Of a DNA stretch of 64,000 nucleotides, positions 16,822 through 27,078 are shown one piece after another. Position 1 is the stretch's first letter. Every line of letters begins with the position of its first letter. The DNA is from Constrictibacter sp. MBR-5 (GTDB lineage: Bacteria; Pseudomonadota; Alphaproteobacteria; JAJUGE01). The stretch covers positions 186,001-250,000 of the forward strand of contig NZ_JBEPTK010000002.1 of assembly GCF_040549485.1 (NCBI RefSeq), read 5' to 3'. Both the position numbers and the translations under genes were made by a program. The notes beneath the pieces are model-generated. The model was not told where the DNA came from, searched no databases, and saw only the letters and a list, made by a program, of their open reading frames with translations.

Positions 16822-17676
16822 GTGGCGGCGCTCGACATCGGACCGATGCGGCCGGACGAGGTGGCGCTGGCCGTCGAGTGGGCGGCGGCCGAGGGCTGGA
16901 ATCCGGGCCTGCACGACGCCGAATGCTTCACGACCGTCGATCCCGCCGGCTTTCTCGCCGCGCGGCTGGACGGCGAGATGGTCGCCGCGATCTCCATCGC
17001 GAACTACGACGAGGCCTTCGCCTTCCTGGGATTCTACATCGTGCCGCCGGCGCATCGCGGCCGCGGCTACGGCTATGCACTGTGGCAGGCCGGGATGGCG
17101 CATGCGGGCGAGCGGATCGTCGGCCTGGACGGGGTGCCGGCGCAGCAGGACAACTACCGCAGGTCGGGCTTCGATCTCGCTTGGCGCAACATCCGCTACG
17201 GCGGGACCGTCGCGGGTGCGCCGCTGCGCCACCACTCCGTCGCCGATGCGGGCGACCTGCCGTTCGCGATGCTGGAGGCCTATGACCGGCCGCTGTTTCC
17301 GGCGGCCCGCACGGCGTTTCTGCGCTGCTGGCTGAGCCGGCCTGGACACACGGCACACGTCCTGATGCGCGGCAGCGAGATCGGCGGCTACGGCGTCATC
17401 CGCGCCTGCCGCGAGGGCCATAAGGTCGGGCCGCTGTTCGCCGACGACGCGGCGGGTGCCGAGATCCTGTTCGACGGCCTCGTCGGCGCCGCCGACAGTG
17501 CAGGGGGCGGCTGCACCGTCTTCCTCGACGTGCCGGAGCCGAACGCCGCCGCGCGTGCGCTGGCCGAGGCCCGCGGCATGGTGCCGTCCTTCGAGACTGC
17601 GCGGATGTATGCGCGCGGCAGGCCGGATCTGCCGGTTGGGCGGATGTTCGGCGTCACCAGTTTCGAGCTCGGCTAG
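16822..17676 (+). CDS. GNAT acetyltransferase with second GNAT-like C-terminal domain (YitH-like)
   Basis: The 284-aa product opens from GTG 16,822, two bases after puuE stops. Residues 1-130 form a GNAT domain with the acetyl-CoA loop [10 protein letters not shown] near residue 77. Residues 140-284 resemble the C-terminal GNAT-related domain (Acetyltransf_18) of YitH-like proteins, including [20 protein letters not shown]. The acceptor is unknown. Inside a hydantoin/allantoin operon it may N-acetylate an amino acid or carbamoyl intermediate, or detoxify an analogue. This is inference from position only. Confidence 0.82.
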   Translation: MAALDIGPMRPDEVALAVEWAAAEGWNPGLHDAECFTTVDPAGFLAARLDGEMVAAISIANYDEAFAFLGFYIVPPAHRGRGYGYALWQAGMAHAGERIVGLDGVPAQQDNYRRSGFDLAWRNIRYGGTVAGAPLRHHSVADAGDLPFAMLEAYDRPLFPAARTAFLRCWLSRPGHTAHVLMRGSEIGGYGVIRACREGHKVGPLFADDAAGAEILFDGLVGAADSAGGGCTVFLDVPEPNAAARALAEARGMVPSFETARMYARGRPDLPVGRMFGVTSFELG

Positions 17677-17690
17677 CAGGGAACGTCCGT

Positions 17691-19778
17691 ATGTATCTGA
17701 TCGGCGTCGACGTCGGCGGCACCTTCACCGACATCGTGCTCGCGGACACGGGCGACGGTTCCGGGAGCGGCCGCACCATCATCCACAAGACGCCGACGAC
17801 GCCCGACGATCCGTCGCGCGGCGTGGTCCGCGGCATCGCCGAACTGTGCGAGCGCTTCGGCGTGCCGCGGGACGCCATCGACCATGTGCTGCACGGCACG
17901 ACGATCGCGACCAACGCGGCGCTGGAATATGACGGCGCCGTCACGGGGATGATCACGACCGAGGGCTATCGCGACATCCTGCACATCGGCCGCCACCAGC
18001 GGCCGCAGCATTATTCGATCCGCCAGGAGATCCCGTGGCAGGACCGGCCGCTGGTCCGGCGCCGCCACCGGCTGACGGTGGAGGAGCGGCTGGTGCCGCC
18101 GCGCGGCGAGGTGCGGGTGCCGCTCGACGAAGAGGGCGTGCGCGCCGCGGCGCGGGAACTGAAGGCGGCGGGGGTCGAGGCGATCGCCGTCTGTTTCCTC
18201 TTCTCCTACCTGAACCCGGCGCACGAGGAGCGGGCCCGCGCCATCGTGCAGGAGGAGTATCCGGACTGCTTCGTCTGCACCTCGGCCGGCGTGTCGCCGC
18301 AGTTCCGCGAGTTCGAGCGCTTCACCACCGCGGCGCTGAACGCCTTCATCGGGCCCAAGGTGCGCACCTACGTGAACCGGCTGGAGCAGACGCTCGCCGA
18401 GGAGGGCTTCCGCGCCGACCTTCACGTGATGGGATCGAACGGCGGCGTCGCCACGGCGGCGATGGTGGCGGACCACCCGATCCTGACGCTCCTGTCGGGG
18501 CCGGCGGCGGGCGTGCTGGGCGGGGCGTGGTGCGGCGCGCTCGCCGGGCGGACGCGGCTGATCACCTTCGATGTCGGCGGCACGTCCGCCGACATCGGCA
18601 TCACCATCGACGGCCGCTTCGCCGAGGCGACGGCGCGCGACACCTGGATCGGCGGCTATCCCGTCATGGCGCCGATGATCGACATCCACACGATCGGCGC
18701 CGGCGGCGGCTCGATCGCCCTCGTCGACGAGGCCGGCGCCTTCAAGGTCGGACCGCGCAGCGCCGGCGCGCAGCCCGGACCGGCGGCCTATGGCCGGGGC
18801 GGCACGCTGCCGACGGTGACCGACGCCAACGTCGTGCTCGGCCGCCTGGACCCCGACAACTTCCTGGGCGGCGAGATGGGGCTCGACGTGGCCGCGGCGC
18901 GGCGGGTGATCGACGACCTCGCGGCCCGGCTCGGCATGAGCGCCGAGGCGGCGGCGGAGGGCGTGCTGACGATCATCAACGCCAACATGGCCAACGCCAT
19001 CCGCTCGCGCACCGTGCAGAAGGGCCTCGATCCGCGCGACTTCGCACTGGTCGCCTTCGGCGGCGCGGGGCCGCTGCACGGCGCCGACGTGGCGCGGGCG
19101 CTCGGCATCCCGGAGGTGATCGTGCCGCCCTATCCGGGCATCACGTCGGCGGTCGGCCTGTTGACCACCGACCTGCGCTACGACGCGATCCGCACGGAAT
19201 TCCAGGTCAGCGGTGCCTTGGACCTGGAGCGCCTGCGGACGGACTTCGCCGCGATGCGCGACGACCTCGCCGCCCGCTTCCGCGCCGACGGCGTCGATCC
19301 CGCCGAGGTGACGTTCGAGCGGGCGGGCGACCTGCGCTATGTCGGCCAGGGCTACGAGCTGCGCGTGCCGTTCCCGGAGGGCGACATGACGGAGGCGGCC
19401 GCGGCGCAGGTCCTGGCCGACTTCGCCGCCGCGCACCGCAAGGAGTACGGCCACGTCTTCGAGCAGAGCCCGGTCGAGATCGTCAACATCCGCGTCACCG
19501 GCGTCGGCCACATGCCGAAGATCGGCGCACCCGAGCCCGAGGGCGGCGCCAGCGTCGCAGAAGCCAGGGTGAAGACAGGACGCTGCGTCTTCCGCACCGC
19601 GTCCGGGTTGGAGACGCTCGACACGCCGTTCTACCGGCGCGAGGCGCTGCCGCTGGGCGAGGCGATCCACGGGCCGGCGATCGTCTTGCAGAAGGATTCG
19701 ACCACCGTCGTGCCGCCCGACGCGACCTTCACTTCCGACCCGTCCGGCAACCTGATCCTCCGCCTGGAGACCCTGTGA
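17691..19778 (+). CDS. hyuA: Hydantoinase/oxoprolinase family subunit A (ATP-dependent)
   Basis: The 695-aa protein carries the ASKHA-type phosphate motifs of the family: [13 protein letters not shown] at the N-terminus (Hydant_A_N), [13 protein letters not shown] near residue 72 and the second [12 protein letters not shown] near 290, followed by the C-terminal Hydantoinase_A domain ([11 protein letters not shown]). Subunit A binds ATP and works with subunit B to open cyclic amides (N-methylhydantoin, 5-oxoproline) or to activate ketones (acetone or acetophenone carboxylase). The operon context favours a cyclic ureide. Its TGA overlaps the ATG of subunit B (TGATG), so the two are translationally coupled. 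Confidence 0.93.
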   Translation: MYLIGVDVGGTFTDIVLADTGDGSGSGRTIIHKTPTTPDDPSRGVVRGIAELCERFGVPRDAIDHVLHGTTIATNAALEYDGAVTGMITTEGYRDILHIGRHQRPQHYSIRQEIPWQDRPLVRRRHRLTVEERLVPPRGEVRVPLDEEGVRAAARELKAAGVEAIAVCFLFSYLNPAHEERARAIVQEEYPDCFVCTSAGVSPQFREFERFTTAALNAFIGPKVRTYVNRLEQTLAEEGFRADLHVMGSNGGVATAAMVADHPILTLLSGPAAGVLGGAWCGALAGRTRLITFDVGGTSADIGITIDGRFAEATARDTWIGGYPVMAPMIDIHTIGAGGGSIALVDEAGAFKVGPRSAGAQPGPAAYGRGGTLPTVTDANVVLGRLDPDNFLGGEMGLDVAAARRVIDDLAARLGMSAEAAAEGVLTIINANMANAIRSRTVQKGLDPRDFALVAFGGAGPLHGADVARALGIPEVIVPPYPGITSAVGLLTTDLRYDAIRTEFQVSGALDLERLRTDFAAMRDDLAARFRADGVDPAEVTFERAGDLRYVGQGYELRVPFPEGDMTEAAAAQVLADFAAAHRKEYGHVFEQSPVEIVNIRVTGVGHMPKIGAPEPEGGASVAEARVKTGRCVFRTASGLETLDTPFYRREALPLGEAIHGPAIVLQKDSTTVVPPDATFTSDPSGNLILRLETL

Positions 19779-21565
19779 TGGCCCCCGACACCGCAGCGCT
19801 GCCCCCAGTCTACCCCGAGGTCGACAGCGTCACCGCCAGCGTCGTCCAGGGCGCGCTGGAGAACATCGCGGTCGAGATGGGCTGGAAGCTCATGCGCATG
19901 TCCTACTCGTCGATCATCCGCGAGTCGGAGGACTTCGGCGCCGGTCTGGTCGACGCCGAGGGCAGGGGGCTGGCGGAATCGGCGCAGTCCACGCCGCTGC
20001 AGTCCGGGCCGATCCCGGGCTACATCCGCGGCGTGCTGAAGATCATGAAACAGCGCGGCCAGACCATCCGGCCGGGCGACGTGATCATGCACAACGACGC
20101 CTATTCCGGCGCCAGCCACGGGCCCGACGTCGCCTTCATCGTGCCGGTCTTCCATGAGGGCGAACTGGTCGCCTTCGCCGCCAACACGGCGCACCATCTC
20201 GACATCGGCGCGCTCAGCCCCGGCAGCTGCGGCATCGTCGACGCCATGGACGCCTATGCCGAGGGGCTGCAGTTCAAGGCGATCAAGGTCTACGACCAGG
20301 GCGTGCGCAACGAGGCGGTCTGGCAGATCCTGCGCGACAACATCCGCGTCTCCGACCTCGTCGTCGGCGACATGGAGGCGCAGATCGCCTCGGCGCGGAT
20401 CGGCGCCGACCGCCTGTCCGACCTGATCGCCCAATACGGCTACCCGACCTTCAAGGCCGCCTGCGCATCGGTCATGGACTATGCCGAGCGCGTGATGCGC
20501 GGCGCCATCGCCAAGCTGCCGGATGGCGACTACACGGCGACGACGCATATCGACGGCTTCCTCGACAGTCCCGATCCAAAGAAGAGCCGGCTGCCGCTGG
20601 TGGTGACGATCCGCGTGCGCGGCGAAGAGATGGAGGTCGACCTGACCGGCACCGCCGACCAGGTGCCGGACCGGCCGATCAACATGCCGTTCGAGGGCAC
20701 CGTCGACATCGCGGTCTGGCTGACGGTGCGCTCGGTCCTGCTCGATACGGCAACGCTCGGACACATCCCGGTGAACGAGGGACTGGTGCGGCCGATCAAG
20801 ATCAAGGCGCCGCTCGGCTGCCTCGCCAACCCGATCTTCCCCGCGCCGACCATCGCGCGCTTCGCGCCCGGCAATCAGCTGGCGGACACGGTGATGAAGG
20901 CGCTGGCCCAGGCGGTGCCGGGACAGGTCTCGGCCGGCATCGGCAATCTGAAGGTCATCGCCTTCTCCGGCATTCAGGCCGGGAAGCAGTGGGTCCACAT
21001 GGAGATCTTCGAGGGCAGCTACGGCGGCCGACAGGGCATGGACGGCATGGACGCCGTCGACACGCTCTACGCCAACACCCGCAACAACCCGATCGAGGAC
21101 ATCGAGAGCCACCTGCCTCTGCGCGTCAGCCGCTACGAACTGCGTGAGGACGTGGCGGGGCCTGGCCGCTGGCGCGGCGGCCTGGGCTCGATCCGCGAGT
21201 TCGAATATCTGTCGGACGGCGGCGCCTCGGTCGAGGGCGAGGGGCACGGCTTCCGGCCCTGGGGCCATGACGGCGGTGGCGAGGGGCGGCCGGCGGAGCT
21301 GCGGCTGGTTTGCGCCGACGGCGCCGTCCGGGAACTGCCCTCCAAGGCGCCACACATGACGATCCGCGAGGGCGAGCGCTTCGTCTGTGTGGGACCAGCC
21401 GGCGGCGGCTACGGTGATCCCTTCGCGCGCGATCCGGCGCGGGTTCTGGACGACGTGCTCGACGGTTTCATCTCGGCCGAGGCGGCGCGCCGCGACTACG
21501 GCGTGGCGATCGGACCGGATGGACGCGTGGACGAGGCGGAAACACGGGCGTTGCGCGGGCGCTAG
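19778..21565 (+). CDS. hyuB: Hydantoinase/oxoprolinase family subunit B
   Basis: The 595-aa protein is full length for Hydantoinase_B (PF02538), with the hallmark N-terminal block VVQGALENIAVEMGWKLMR, the metal/ligand region GDVIMHNDAYSGASHGPD and VAFAANTAHHLDIGALSPG near residue 130, and the glycine-rich C-terminus VCVGPAGGGYGDPFARDP. It is the catalytic partner of the upstream A subunit, and its start overlaps the A stop. It is the last gene of the operon. A small GC-rich hairpin around 21,578-21,596 follows, without a T-run, just before the convergent gene at 21,599. Confidence 0.93.
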   Translation: MAPDTAALPPVYPEVDSVTASVVQGALENIAVEMGWKLMRMSYSSIIRESEDFGAGLVDAEGRGLAESAQSTPLQSGPIPGYIRGVLKIMKQRGQTIRPGDVIMHNDAYSGASHGPDVAFIVPVFHEGELVAFAANTAHHLDIGALSPGSCGIVDAMDAYAEGLQFKAIKVYDQGVRNEAVWQILRDNIRVSDLVVGDMEAQIASARIGADRLSDLIAQYGYPTFKAACASVMDYAERVMRGAIAKLPDGDYTATTHIDGFLDSPDPKKSRLPLVVTIRVRGEEMEVDLTGTADQVPDRPINMPFEGTVDIAVWLTVRSVLLDTATLGHIPVNEGLVRPIKIKAPLGCLANPIFPAPTIARFAPGNQLADTVMKALAQAVPGQVSAGIGNLKVIAFSGIQAGKQWVHMEIFEGSYGGRQGMDGMDAVDTLYANTRNNPIEDIESHLPLRVSRYELREDVAGPGRWRGGLGSIREFEYLSDGGASVEGEGHGFRPWGHDGGGEGRPAELRLVCADGAVRELPSKAPHMTIREGERFVCVGPAGGGYGDPFARDPARVLDDVLDGFISAEAARRDYGVAIGPDGRVDEAETRALRGR

Positions 21566-21598
21566 AGCGGAATTGCACGCCGGAGAGCCGGCGCGCCG

Positions 21599-22525
21599 TC
21601 ACTTGCTGGAGACGAGCCGCGGCTTGTTGTCGTTGGCCAGGGATTCCCGTTCGGTCGACAGCATGACGACCGTGCTCGTGACGATGATCCCGTCCTGGCC
21701 GTGCCGCCAGGGTAGAAGCATCCGCTCGTAGGAGATCCGCCGCTGGCCGCCGCCGGGCTTGGCGACCGTGGCGCCGATCACGTCGAGGCGCGACGTGCCC
21801 GCCTGCACCGCCTCGTCGTAGTGCGGTGCAATCCAGTTGGCGAACTCCTTGTCCGGCTGATCGAGGATCGGCCGGCCGACCAGGGTGTTCTTCGTCGGCG
21901 CGTCGAACAATTTGACTTCATCGCTGACGAACTGGAAGCAGAGGGGCGACGAGCGCGTCTTCGCCGCCACGATGGTCAGACGCAGCGACAGCCCGTAGCG
22001 CATCACGAAGGGCAGCGTCGTGTCGTCGAACTTGCCGCTGGAGATGCGCCATTTCTGGAAGATCGGCTTCATCGGATTGCCGAAATCGCCCGTGGCCGTC
22101 TCGATGGCCAGCGGCGTGACCTCGAAACGCTGGCGACTGCGGTTCTGGGTCGCGGGCGGTGCAGCGCAGAGCTGGTAGATGCGCTGCGCGGCTGTGTGAT
22201 CGTTGGGGTGGATCTCCGATCGCCAGCTGTCCGTGAACACCTCGAGCTCGATCGTCCGCGCGTCGCGGACAGCGATAAAGCGCGTCATCGCTTCGACGGC
22301 CTTGCCCGACAGGAGTTCGGGCCGGAAGCGGAGCTTGTAGACGTCGGTGCCGATGCGCGAGACGGCGACGAAGCCCATGTTGCGCACGGCGTAGTCGCCG
22401 ATGTCGAAATCCGGGTTCTGGTATCCGATGCGTTCGTTGAACGTGGCCGACCCCGGCACCAGCAGATCGCCAGCCGGCGAGATGCAGAGGATCATGGTAC
22501 TGGCCGGGTGCTGAATCACGTCCAT
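21599..22525 (-). CDS. Uncharacterised protein with PAS_5-like C-terminus
   Basis: The 308-aa protein has no signal peptide or membrane helix. Its C-terminal 100 residues (GRPILDQPDKEFANWIAPHY, later RRISYERMLLPWRHGQDGI) resemble the PAS_5 family of alphaproteobacterial proteins, which typically end in YERLLLPL followed by a strand. The N-terminal 200 residues look beta-rich and were not recognised. ATG 22,525 is preferred; a GTG at 22,537 is an alternative. It converges with hyuB. A sensory role is possible from the PAS-like part; no effector domain is visible. Confidence 0.6.
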   Translation of the reverse strand: MDVIQHPASTMILCISPAGDLLVPGSATFNERIGYQNPDFDIGDYAVRNMGFVAVSRIGTDVYKLRFRPELLSGKAVEAMTRFIAVRDARTIELEVFTDSWRSEIHPNDHTAAQRIYQLCAAPPATQNRSRQRFEVTPLAIETATGDFGNPMKPIFQKWRISSGKFDDTTLPFVMRYGLSLRLTIVAAKTRSSPLCFQFVSDEVKLFDAPTKNTLVGRPILDQPDKEFANWIAPHYDEAVQAGTSRLDVIGATVAKPGGGQRRISYERMLLPWRHGQDGIIVTSTVVMLSTERESLANDNKPRLVSSK

Positions 22526-22646
22526 CGGCGACAACACTTCGTATCAGGCATGCAAGAGCGCGGCGACAGCGACCAATCTGGCCCTCTCGGCCTAACACCC
22601 GGTTAAGAGCTTCCTGCTTGCAAACGGCCTGGAGACTGGTAAGTCC

Positions 22647-23825
22647 GTGCCGGGGGCTTCGTTGTACAAGGGCCGCCCCATGCGGAGACGTCGCGGTGCC
22701 GAAGCGCCCGCCAGCGATCACGTCGCGCCTCGTATCCTCTTCAATGCCTTGCCGAGAGCCGTCGTCAGGCCTCTCGTCGCCGCGATGGCGGCAGCCGCCG
22801 TTTCGGCGTGCACGGCGCTCGGCCCCTCGGTCGTGCAGCGGGACCAGCCGCACTATGCGGATGCGTTGAGCGAGGCGTCGAAGCAGCAGCTGCTGCTGAA
22901 TATTGTCAAGCTGCGCTACCTCGATGCACCGGCGCTGATCTCGGTCAGCCAGATCGTCGCCGGCTACAGCCGGTCGGGAAGCGTCACCCTGGGCAGCCAG
23001 GTGCTGAGCGACAATCTAAATCTGGCCGACGACATCGCCGTCGGCGGAAGCGCCAGCTTCCTGGAGAGTCCGACCGCCACCTATGTCCCGATCAAGGGCG
23101 CGGACTATGCGCGCGTGCTGCTGACGCCGGTGTCGCCGAGCGACCTGTTCGCACTGGTCGATGGCGGCGCACCGGCCGAGGTCGCGCTGACGCTGGCGTT
23201 GGGAACGATCAACGGGCTGGTCAACCGGCAGGTCGGGGCCAACAACGCGGTGCGCGACGTCGAGCCGGAGTTCAGCGAAGCGATGGGCCTGCTGGCGGGC
23301 TTGATCGCCGAACGCGAGATCGGCTTCCGTTTCGATCCCGGCGGGGAAGGCCTGCGCAGCGTGACGCTGCTGATCCGCGACGATCCGACAAGTGCCACGG
23401 TACCGCGGATCCAGCGGTTGCTGAAGCTCTTGAGGCTGAAGCCGGAATCGCGCGTCGTGCCGGTGCGCTACGGCTTCGGCCGCGGGGCCGGCGAGGAGAT
23501 CGTCGTCGACACCCGCTCGTTCCTGCAGATCCTGTCGAACCTCTCGGCCGACGTGCAGCCGCCGGAGGGACATATCGAAGCGGGTCTGACGGTGGCCGTC
23601 GATACCGCGCCCACCATCGGATCGATCCGGATCCTCTCCTCGTTCCGGCCGCTCGTGCCGCCGTCGGAGAGCTACGTATCGGCGGCCTATCGCGGCAACT
23701 GGTTCTGGATCGCCGAGGACGACCTGCGGTCGAAGCGCGTTTTCTCGGTGCTGCTGATGCTGCTGAGCCTGTTCGAGCGCACCGGGCCGGCCGCTACGCC
23801 GGTGATCGCCATTCCGACGCGGTGA
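22647..23825 (+). CDS. Uncharacterised putative outer-membrane lipoprotein
   Basis: The 392-aa product starts at GTG 22,647 (an ATG at 22,680 is also possible). A hydrophobic segment ends in AAAAVSACTALGP near residues 48-60, a lipobox with the modified cysteine in SAC, so it is probably a lipoprotein. The mature part contains a conserved-looking block SKQQLLLNIVKLRYLDAPAL, repeated beta-rich segments (SGSVTLGSQVL) and a C-terminal hydrophobic helix region. I do not recognise a named domain; proteins of this kind are seen in alphaproteobacteria as conserved hypotheticals. It converges with asmA over 15 bases. Confidence 0.7.
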   Translation: MPGASLYKGRPMRRRRGAEAPASDHVAPRILFNALPRAVVRPLVAAMAAAAVSACTALGPSVVQRDQPHYADALSEASKQQLLLNIVKLRYLDAPALISVSQIVAGYSRSGSVTLGSQVLSDNLNLADDIAVGGSASFLESPTATYVPIKGADYARVLLTPVSPSDLFALVDGGAPAEVALTLALGTINGLVNRQVGANNAVRDVEPEFSEAMGLLAGLIAEREIGFRFDPGGEGLRSVTLLIRDDPTSATVPRIQRLLKLLRLKPESRVVPVRYGFGRGAGEEIVVDTRSFLQILSNLSADVQPPEGHIEAGLTVAVDTAPTIGSIRILSSFRPLVPPSESYVSAAYRGNWFWIAEDDLRSKRVFSVLLMLLSLFERTGPAATPVIAIPTR

Positions 23826-23840
23826 GAGCGGCCCTGCCGG

Positions 23841-25781
23841 TCATTCGCCCTTCCGGCCGGCCCGCGCGAGCAACCCGCCGCAATCGCTGTCTTCCCCGAG
23901 GCCGAGTTCGAGGAAAGGGATGATCGCGGCGAGCGGCGTGAGCAGAACCCCCAGGGCGACCGCCGCCGCACCGCGCGCGATGAGGCCGGAGGGGTCGATG
24001 CCGACCGACGGATCGGCGAAGGTGCCGCCCACGGTGATGGGCGTGCGTCCGGCGAAGGGGCTGGGGTCCTTCGGGTGCGCCAGCGCCCTCACGTTCAGCG
24101 CCTCCGTCTTGAGATCGATGGTGGCGTCCGCCTCGACGAGCGTGTCGCTGGTGTCGATCACGAAGGCCCTGGAGGTCAGCGTGCCGTCCTTCGCCGCGAA
24201 GTCCGCAACGATGCAGCGGATCTCGACGGCATTGTCGGAGCCGAACAGCGGCACCGCTTCCGCCACGTCGATGCCTGCGAGTTCCATGAACAGCCGGCTG
24301 AACCGTCCGCCGGCCATGGTGGCCACCACCTCGCCGTCCGCGTTGCCGAGGATCTGGGCGACTGACCTGCCGGAGCCGGCGAGGTCGATCCTGCCGGCGA
24401 ACCGGCCACCGGTGACCGCCGCGCTCTCTCCGGAGAAGAATTGCTTGAGGTCGAGCTTCTTGAGCGTGAGCCTGGTCGCGACGTGCGGCATGTCCTTGCG
24501 GCCGTCGAGGACGACGCTGCCGGCGGCGCTGCCCCTGGCGATGCCGAACTGCAGCGGCTCGACCGTCAGGCGGCCGTCCCGCAGCTTGACCTGCATGTCG
24601 AGGCTGTCGATCGGCAGGGCGGGATAGCGGATCCGCTTGCCGCGGAAGCGCACGTCCATGTCGGCGGCCCGCAGGCGGGCGAGATCGACGGGGGTGTCGG
24701 GCAGCACCCGGCCCGGCTTCGCACGCCGCGCCTGCTTCGCCGGCTTCTTCCTGTCGGCTTCGGGATCGGCACCGACAAAGCCCGCCAGATCCGCGAAGTC
24801 GAGTCGTTCGGAGACGACGTTCGCTTCGATGTACGGACGCTTCTCGCGCGGCGTATAGGCGAGCGTCCCCGACAGGTCGCTGTCGCCCATCTTCCCTTTG
24901 AAGTCCTCGAAGCGCCAAGTGTCCTCGGGCTTCACGAGGTGACCGGAAATCGCATAGGCCGGCGTCTCGGGCAGGGGGATCCGGAAGATCGGGAAAAGGT
25001 CGGCCATGTCGGCTCCCTCCACCGAAAGGCGGAAGTCCGGCCCGGCGAGCGTCAGTGGATCTGCGGCCGTGCCGACGGCCTTGATCGTCGTCCGGCCGAT
25101 CTTTGCATACAAGTCAATGAGATATGGGCTATTGCTCTCACGCAGCGCGAGGAGGGAGCCGGCGCGGAGGCGGAGCTTGAACGGCGCCTTGGCGAAGGAA
25201 CCGTCGCCTTCCAGTCGAACCTCCTCGCTGCCTTCGCCACCCTCGCCGATCGCCGTCGCAACCCTCGCTTCCAGCGCGATCTGATCGGCGGGCGCGGCAT
25301 ATCCGAGGGTGCCGTCGTCGATGCGCAGCCGCCCGATGACCGGAAACTCGGTGCGGTCGTCCGGCACGGTCGCCTCCACCGCCGCCGCACCCGTGGACGG
25401 GCCCATCTCCCAGTTGGCCGTTCCGTCCTCGGCGCGTTCCAGACGGATCTCAGGCTTCGTCAGCCGGAGGTGCGGCAGGACGACGCGGCCGCGCAGCAAT
25501 TCGCTGATCTCGATGTCGAAATCCACCGCCGCGATGCGGACCACGTCGGGATCCTTGGCCCAGTCCGCGTTCGACAGGCGGATGCCTTCGACGCGCACGC
25601 TGCTGGTCCAGCCGAGGTCCACCGAGATGTCGCCGTCGATGGCGAAGTTTCGGCCCGTCGCCTCGCTTCCGGCCGCTGCGACGCGGTCCTTGAACCAGTT
25701 CCAGTCCCAGACCAGAACGACCACGACGATCGCCGCGGCCAGACAGGCGAAGACGATACCGACCCACTTCACGATACGCAT
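23841..25781 (-). CDS. AsmA family protein
   Basis: The 646-aa protein has one N-terminal membrane anchor (WVGIVFACLAAAIVVVVLVW) and the AsmA pattern: GRNFAIDGDISVDLGWTSSVRVEGIRLSN-type opening, of which GRNFAIDGDISVDLGW is diagnostic, repeated beta-rich segments, and the AsmA C-terminal block VVATMAGGRFSRLF to GRTPITVGGTFADPSV. A hydrophobic C-terminal segment ends with a CGG. AsmA-like proteins are elongated periplasmic proteins thought to help move phospholipids or tune outer-membrane assembly. The start ATG 25,781 directly precedes the membrane anchor. It is divergent from the DUF2336 gene 187 bases away. Confidence 0.9.
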   Translation of the reverse strand: MRIVKWVGIVFACLAAAIVVVVLVWDWNWFKDRVAAAGSEATGRNFAIDGDISVDLGWTSSVRVEGIRLSNADWAKDPDVVRIAAVDFDIEISELLRGRVVLPHLRLTKPEIRLERAEDGTANWEMGPSTGAAAVEATVPDDRTEFPVIGRLRIDDGTLGYAAPADQIALEARVATAIGEGGEGSEEVRLEGDGSFAKAPFKLRLRAGSLLALRESNSPYLIDLYAKIGRTTIKAVGTAADPLTLAGPDFRLSVEGADMADLFPIFRIPLPETPAYAISGHLVKPEDTWRFEDFKGKMGDSDLSGTLAYTPREKRPYIEANVVSERLDFADLAGFVGADPEADRKKPAKQARRAKPGRVLPDTPVDLARLRAADMDVRFRGKRIRYPALPIDSLDMQVKLRDGRLTVEPLQFGIARGSAAGSVVLDGRKDMPHVATRLTLKKLDLKQFFSGESAAVTGGRFAGRIDLAGSGRSVAQILGNADGEVVATMAGGRFSRLFMELAGIDVAEAVPLFGSDNAVEIRCIVADFAAKDGTLTSRAFVIDTSDTLVEADATIDLKTEALNVRALAHPKDPSPFAGRTPITVGGTFADPSVGIDPSGLIARGAAAVALGVLLTPLAAIIPFLELGLGEDSDCGGLLARAGRKGE

Positions 25782-25968
25782 ACCGCACCTCGCACCTGCC
25801 GTGCCTGAATGCCGGCGGGAGCGGCGCAGTTCCAGAAGCGAGGCCGCACCGGAAAGCCGCAAGCTCTCTGTGACTTAGGTCTTGCGGATTAACCAGTAGT
25901 TCAAAGATCGGGCGGAGAGTGCATCCACGTTCGAAGACTCTCGTCCCAACGGCAGGAAGCCGGCGGCC

Positions 25969-27078
25969 ATGTCAGAAGAAAGGATCGACCTGCGCGCGCT
26001 GATCGCGCTTGCTGCGGACAGTTCCAAGGAGAGTCGGCAATCCCTCGTGGCCGTCATCGCCGATCTGTTCGCCGAAAGGGGTGCAACCCTGTCGGACCGC
26101 GAGCGCTCCCTGATGACCGAGATCCTGGCGCGGCTGATCGAGGACTTCGAGCGCGAGATCCGGCGCGACCTCGCCCAGCGCTTCGCGGACAACCCGCACG
26201 TGCCGAACGACCTGATCGTCATGCTCGCGAACGACGAGATCATCGTCGCCGAGCCCATTCTCCGGCGTTCCTCCGTGCTGCGCGACGAAGAGCTGATCGG
26301 CATCATCCGCCATCGGACGGTCGAGCATCAGATTGCGATCGCACAGCGCGGGACGGTGAGCGCGCGGGTATCCGCGGCGCTCGCCGAGACGGCCAACGAG
26401 GACGTCGTCCGGGTGTTGCTGGAAAATGCCGACGCCGAGATCTCGGCGTCGACCCTGCAGTTCCTGGTGGAGGAGTCGCAGCGCGTCGACTCGTTCCAGG
26501 AGCCGCTTCTGAAGCGCCAGGAACTGCCGGTCGAACTGGCGAAACGGATGTATTTCTGGGTTTCCGCGGCGCTGCGCGAGCATGTGATCCGCAACTTCGA
26601 CATCGATCCCGCCGCCCTGGACGACAAGCTCGAGGCCGTCGTGCGCGCCCGCGCCGAGCAGCAGGTGCATCGGCATCGCACCGCCGGGCAGAACCTGGCG
26701 TCACGGCTCGCGCAGACCGGCATGGTCGATCCCGAGATGCTGGAACGAACGCTTCGGCAGGGACAGGTGGCGCTTTTCGAGACGCTGCTCGCCCGGTTGG
26801 CGGCATTGCCCGAGACACGCATCCGCGCCGTGGTTCTTGACCCGAGTGGGCGCATGCTCGCCATCGTTTGCCGTGCGGTCGACATGGCCAAGGACAAGTT
26901 CGCCTCGATCTACCTTTTGATGCGTCAGGCCGGCGGCACAGGTATCCGCAATCCCACCGATCTGAGCCGTATACTCAAATTTTATGATTCAATAGATCAT
27001 AAGGATGCGCTAAAGGTGATAGTGCTGTGGCGACGCAGCCCGGATTACCTGAACGCCATCGAGCGGCTGGGGGCCTAG
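25969..27078 (+). CDS. DUF2336 domain protein (alphaproteobacterial HEAT-like protein)
   Basis: The 369-aa soluble protein is helical throughout, with DUF2336-type segments: LIEDFEREIRRDLAQRFADN (residues 53-72), then NDLIVMLANDEIIVAEPILRRS and LIGIIRHRTVEHQIAIAQR, resembling short HEAT-like helical pairs. This family is largely confined to alphaproteobacteria and often neighbours sensor kinases. Here its TAG stop overlaps the GTG start of a PAS histidine kinase (TAGTG), so they are co-translated. Function unknown; a scaffold or partner of the kinase is a reasonable guess. Confidence 0.85.
   Translation: MSEERIDLRALIALAADSSKESRQSLVAVIADLFAERGATLSDRERSLMTEILARLIEDFEREIRRDLAQRFADNPHVPNDLIVMLANDEIIVAEPILRRSSVLRDEELIGIIRHRTVEHQIAIAQRGTVSARVSAALAETANEDVVRVLLENADAEISASTLQFLVEESQRVDSFQEPLLKRQELPVELAKRMYFWVSAALREHVIRNFDIDPAALDDKLEAVVRARAEQQVHRHRTAGQNLASRLAQTGMVDPEMLERTLRQGQVALFETLLARLAALPETRIRAVVLDPSGRMLAIVCRAVDMAKDKFASIYLLMRQAGGTGIRNPTDLSRILKFYDSIDHKDALKVIVLWRRSPDYLNAIERLGA

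Noticed and set aside
18035-19777. In-frame upstream extension that would make HyuB 1,176 residues
   Set aside because: The extension overlaps hyuA in another frame and is low-complexity; HyuB has a normal start at 19,778 coupled to the hyuA stop.
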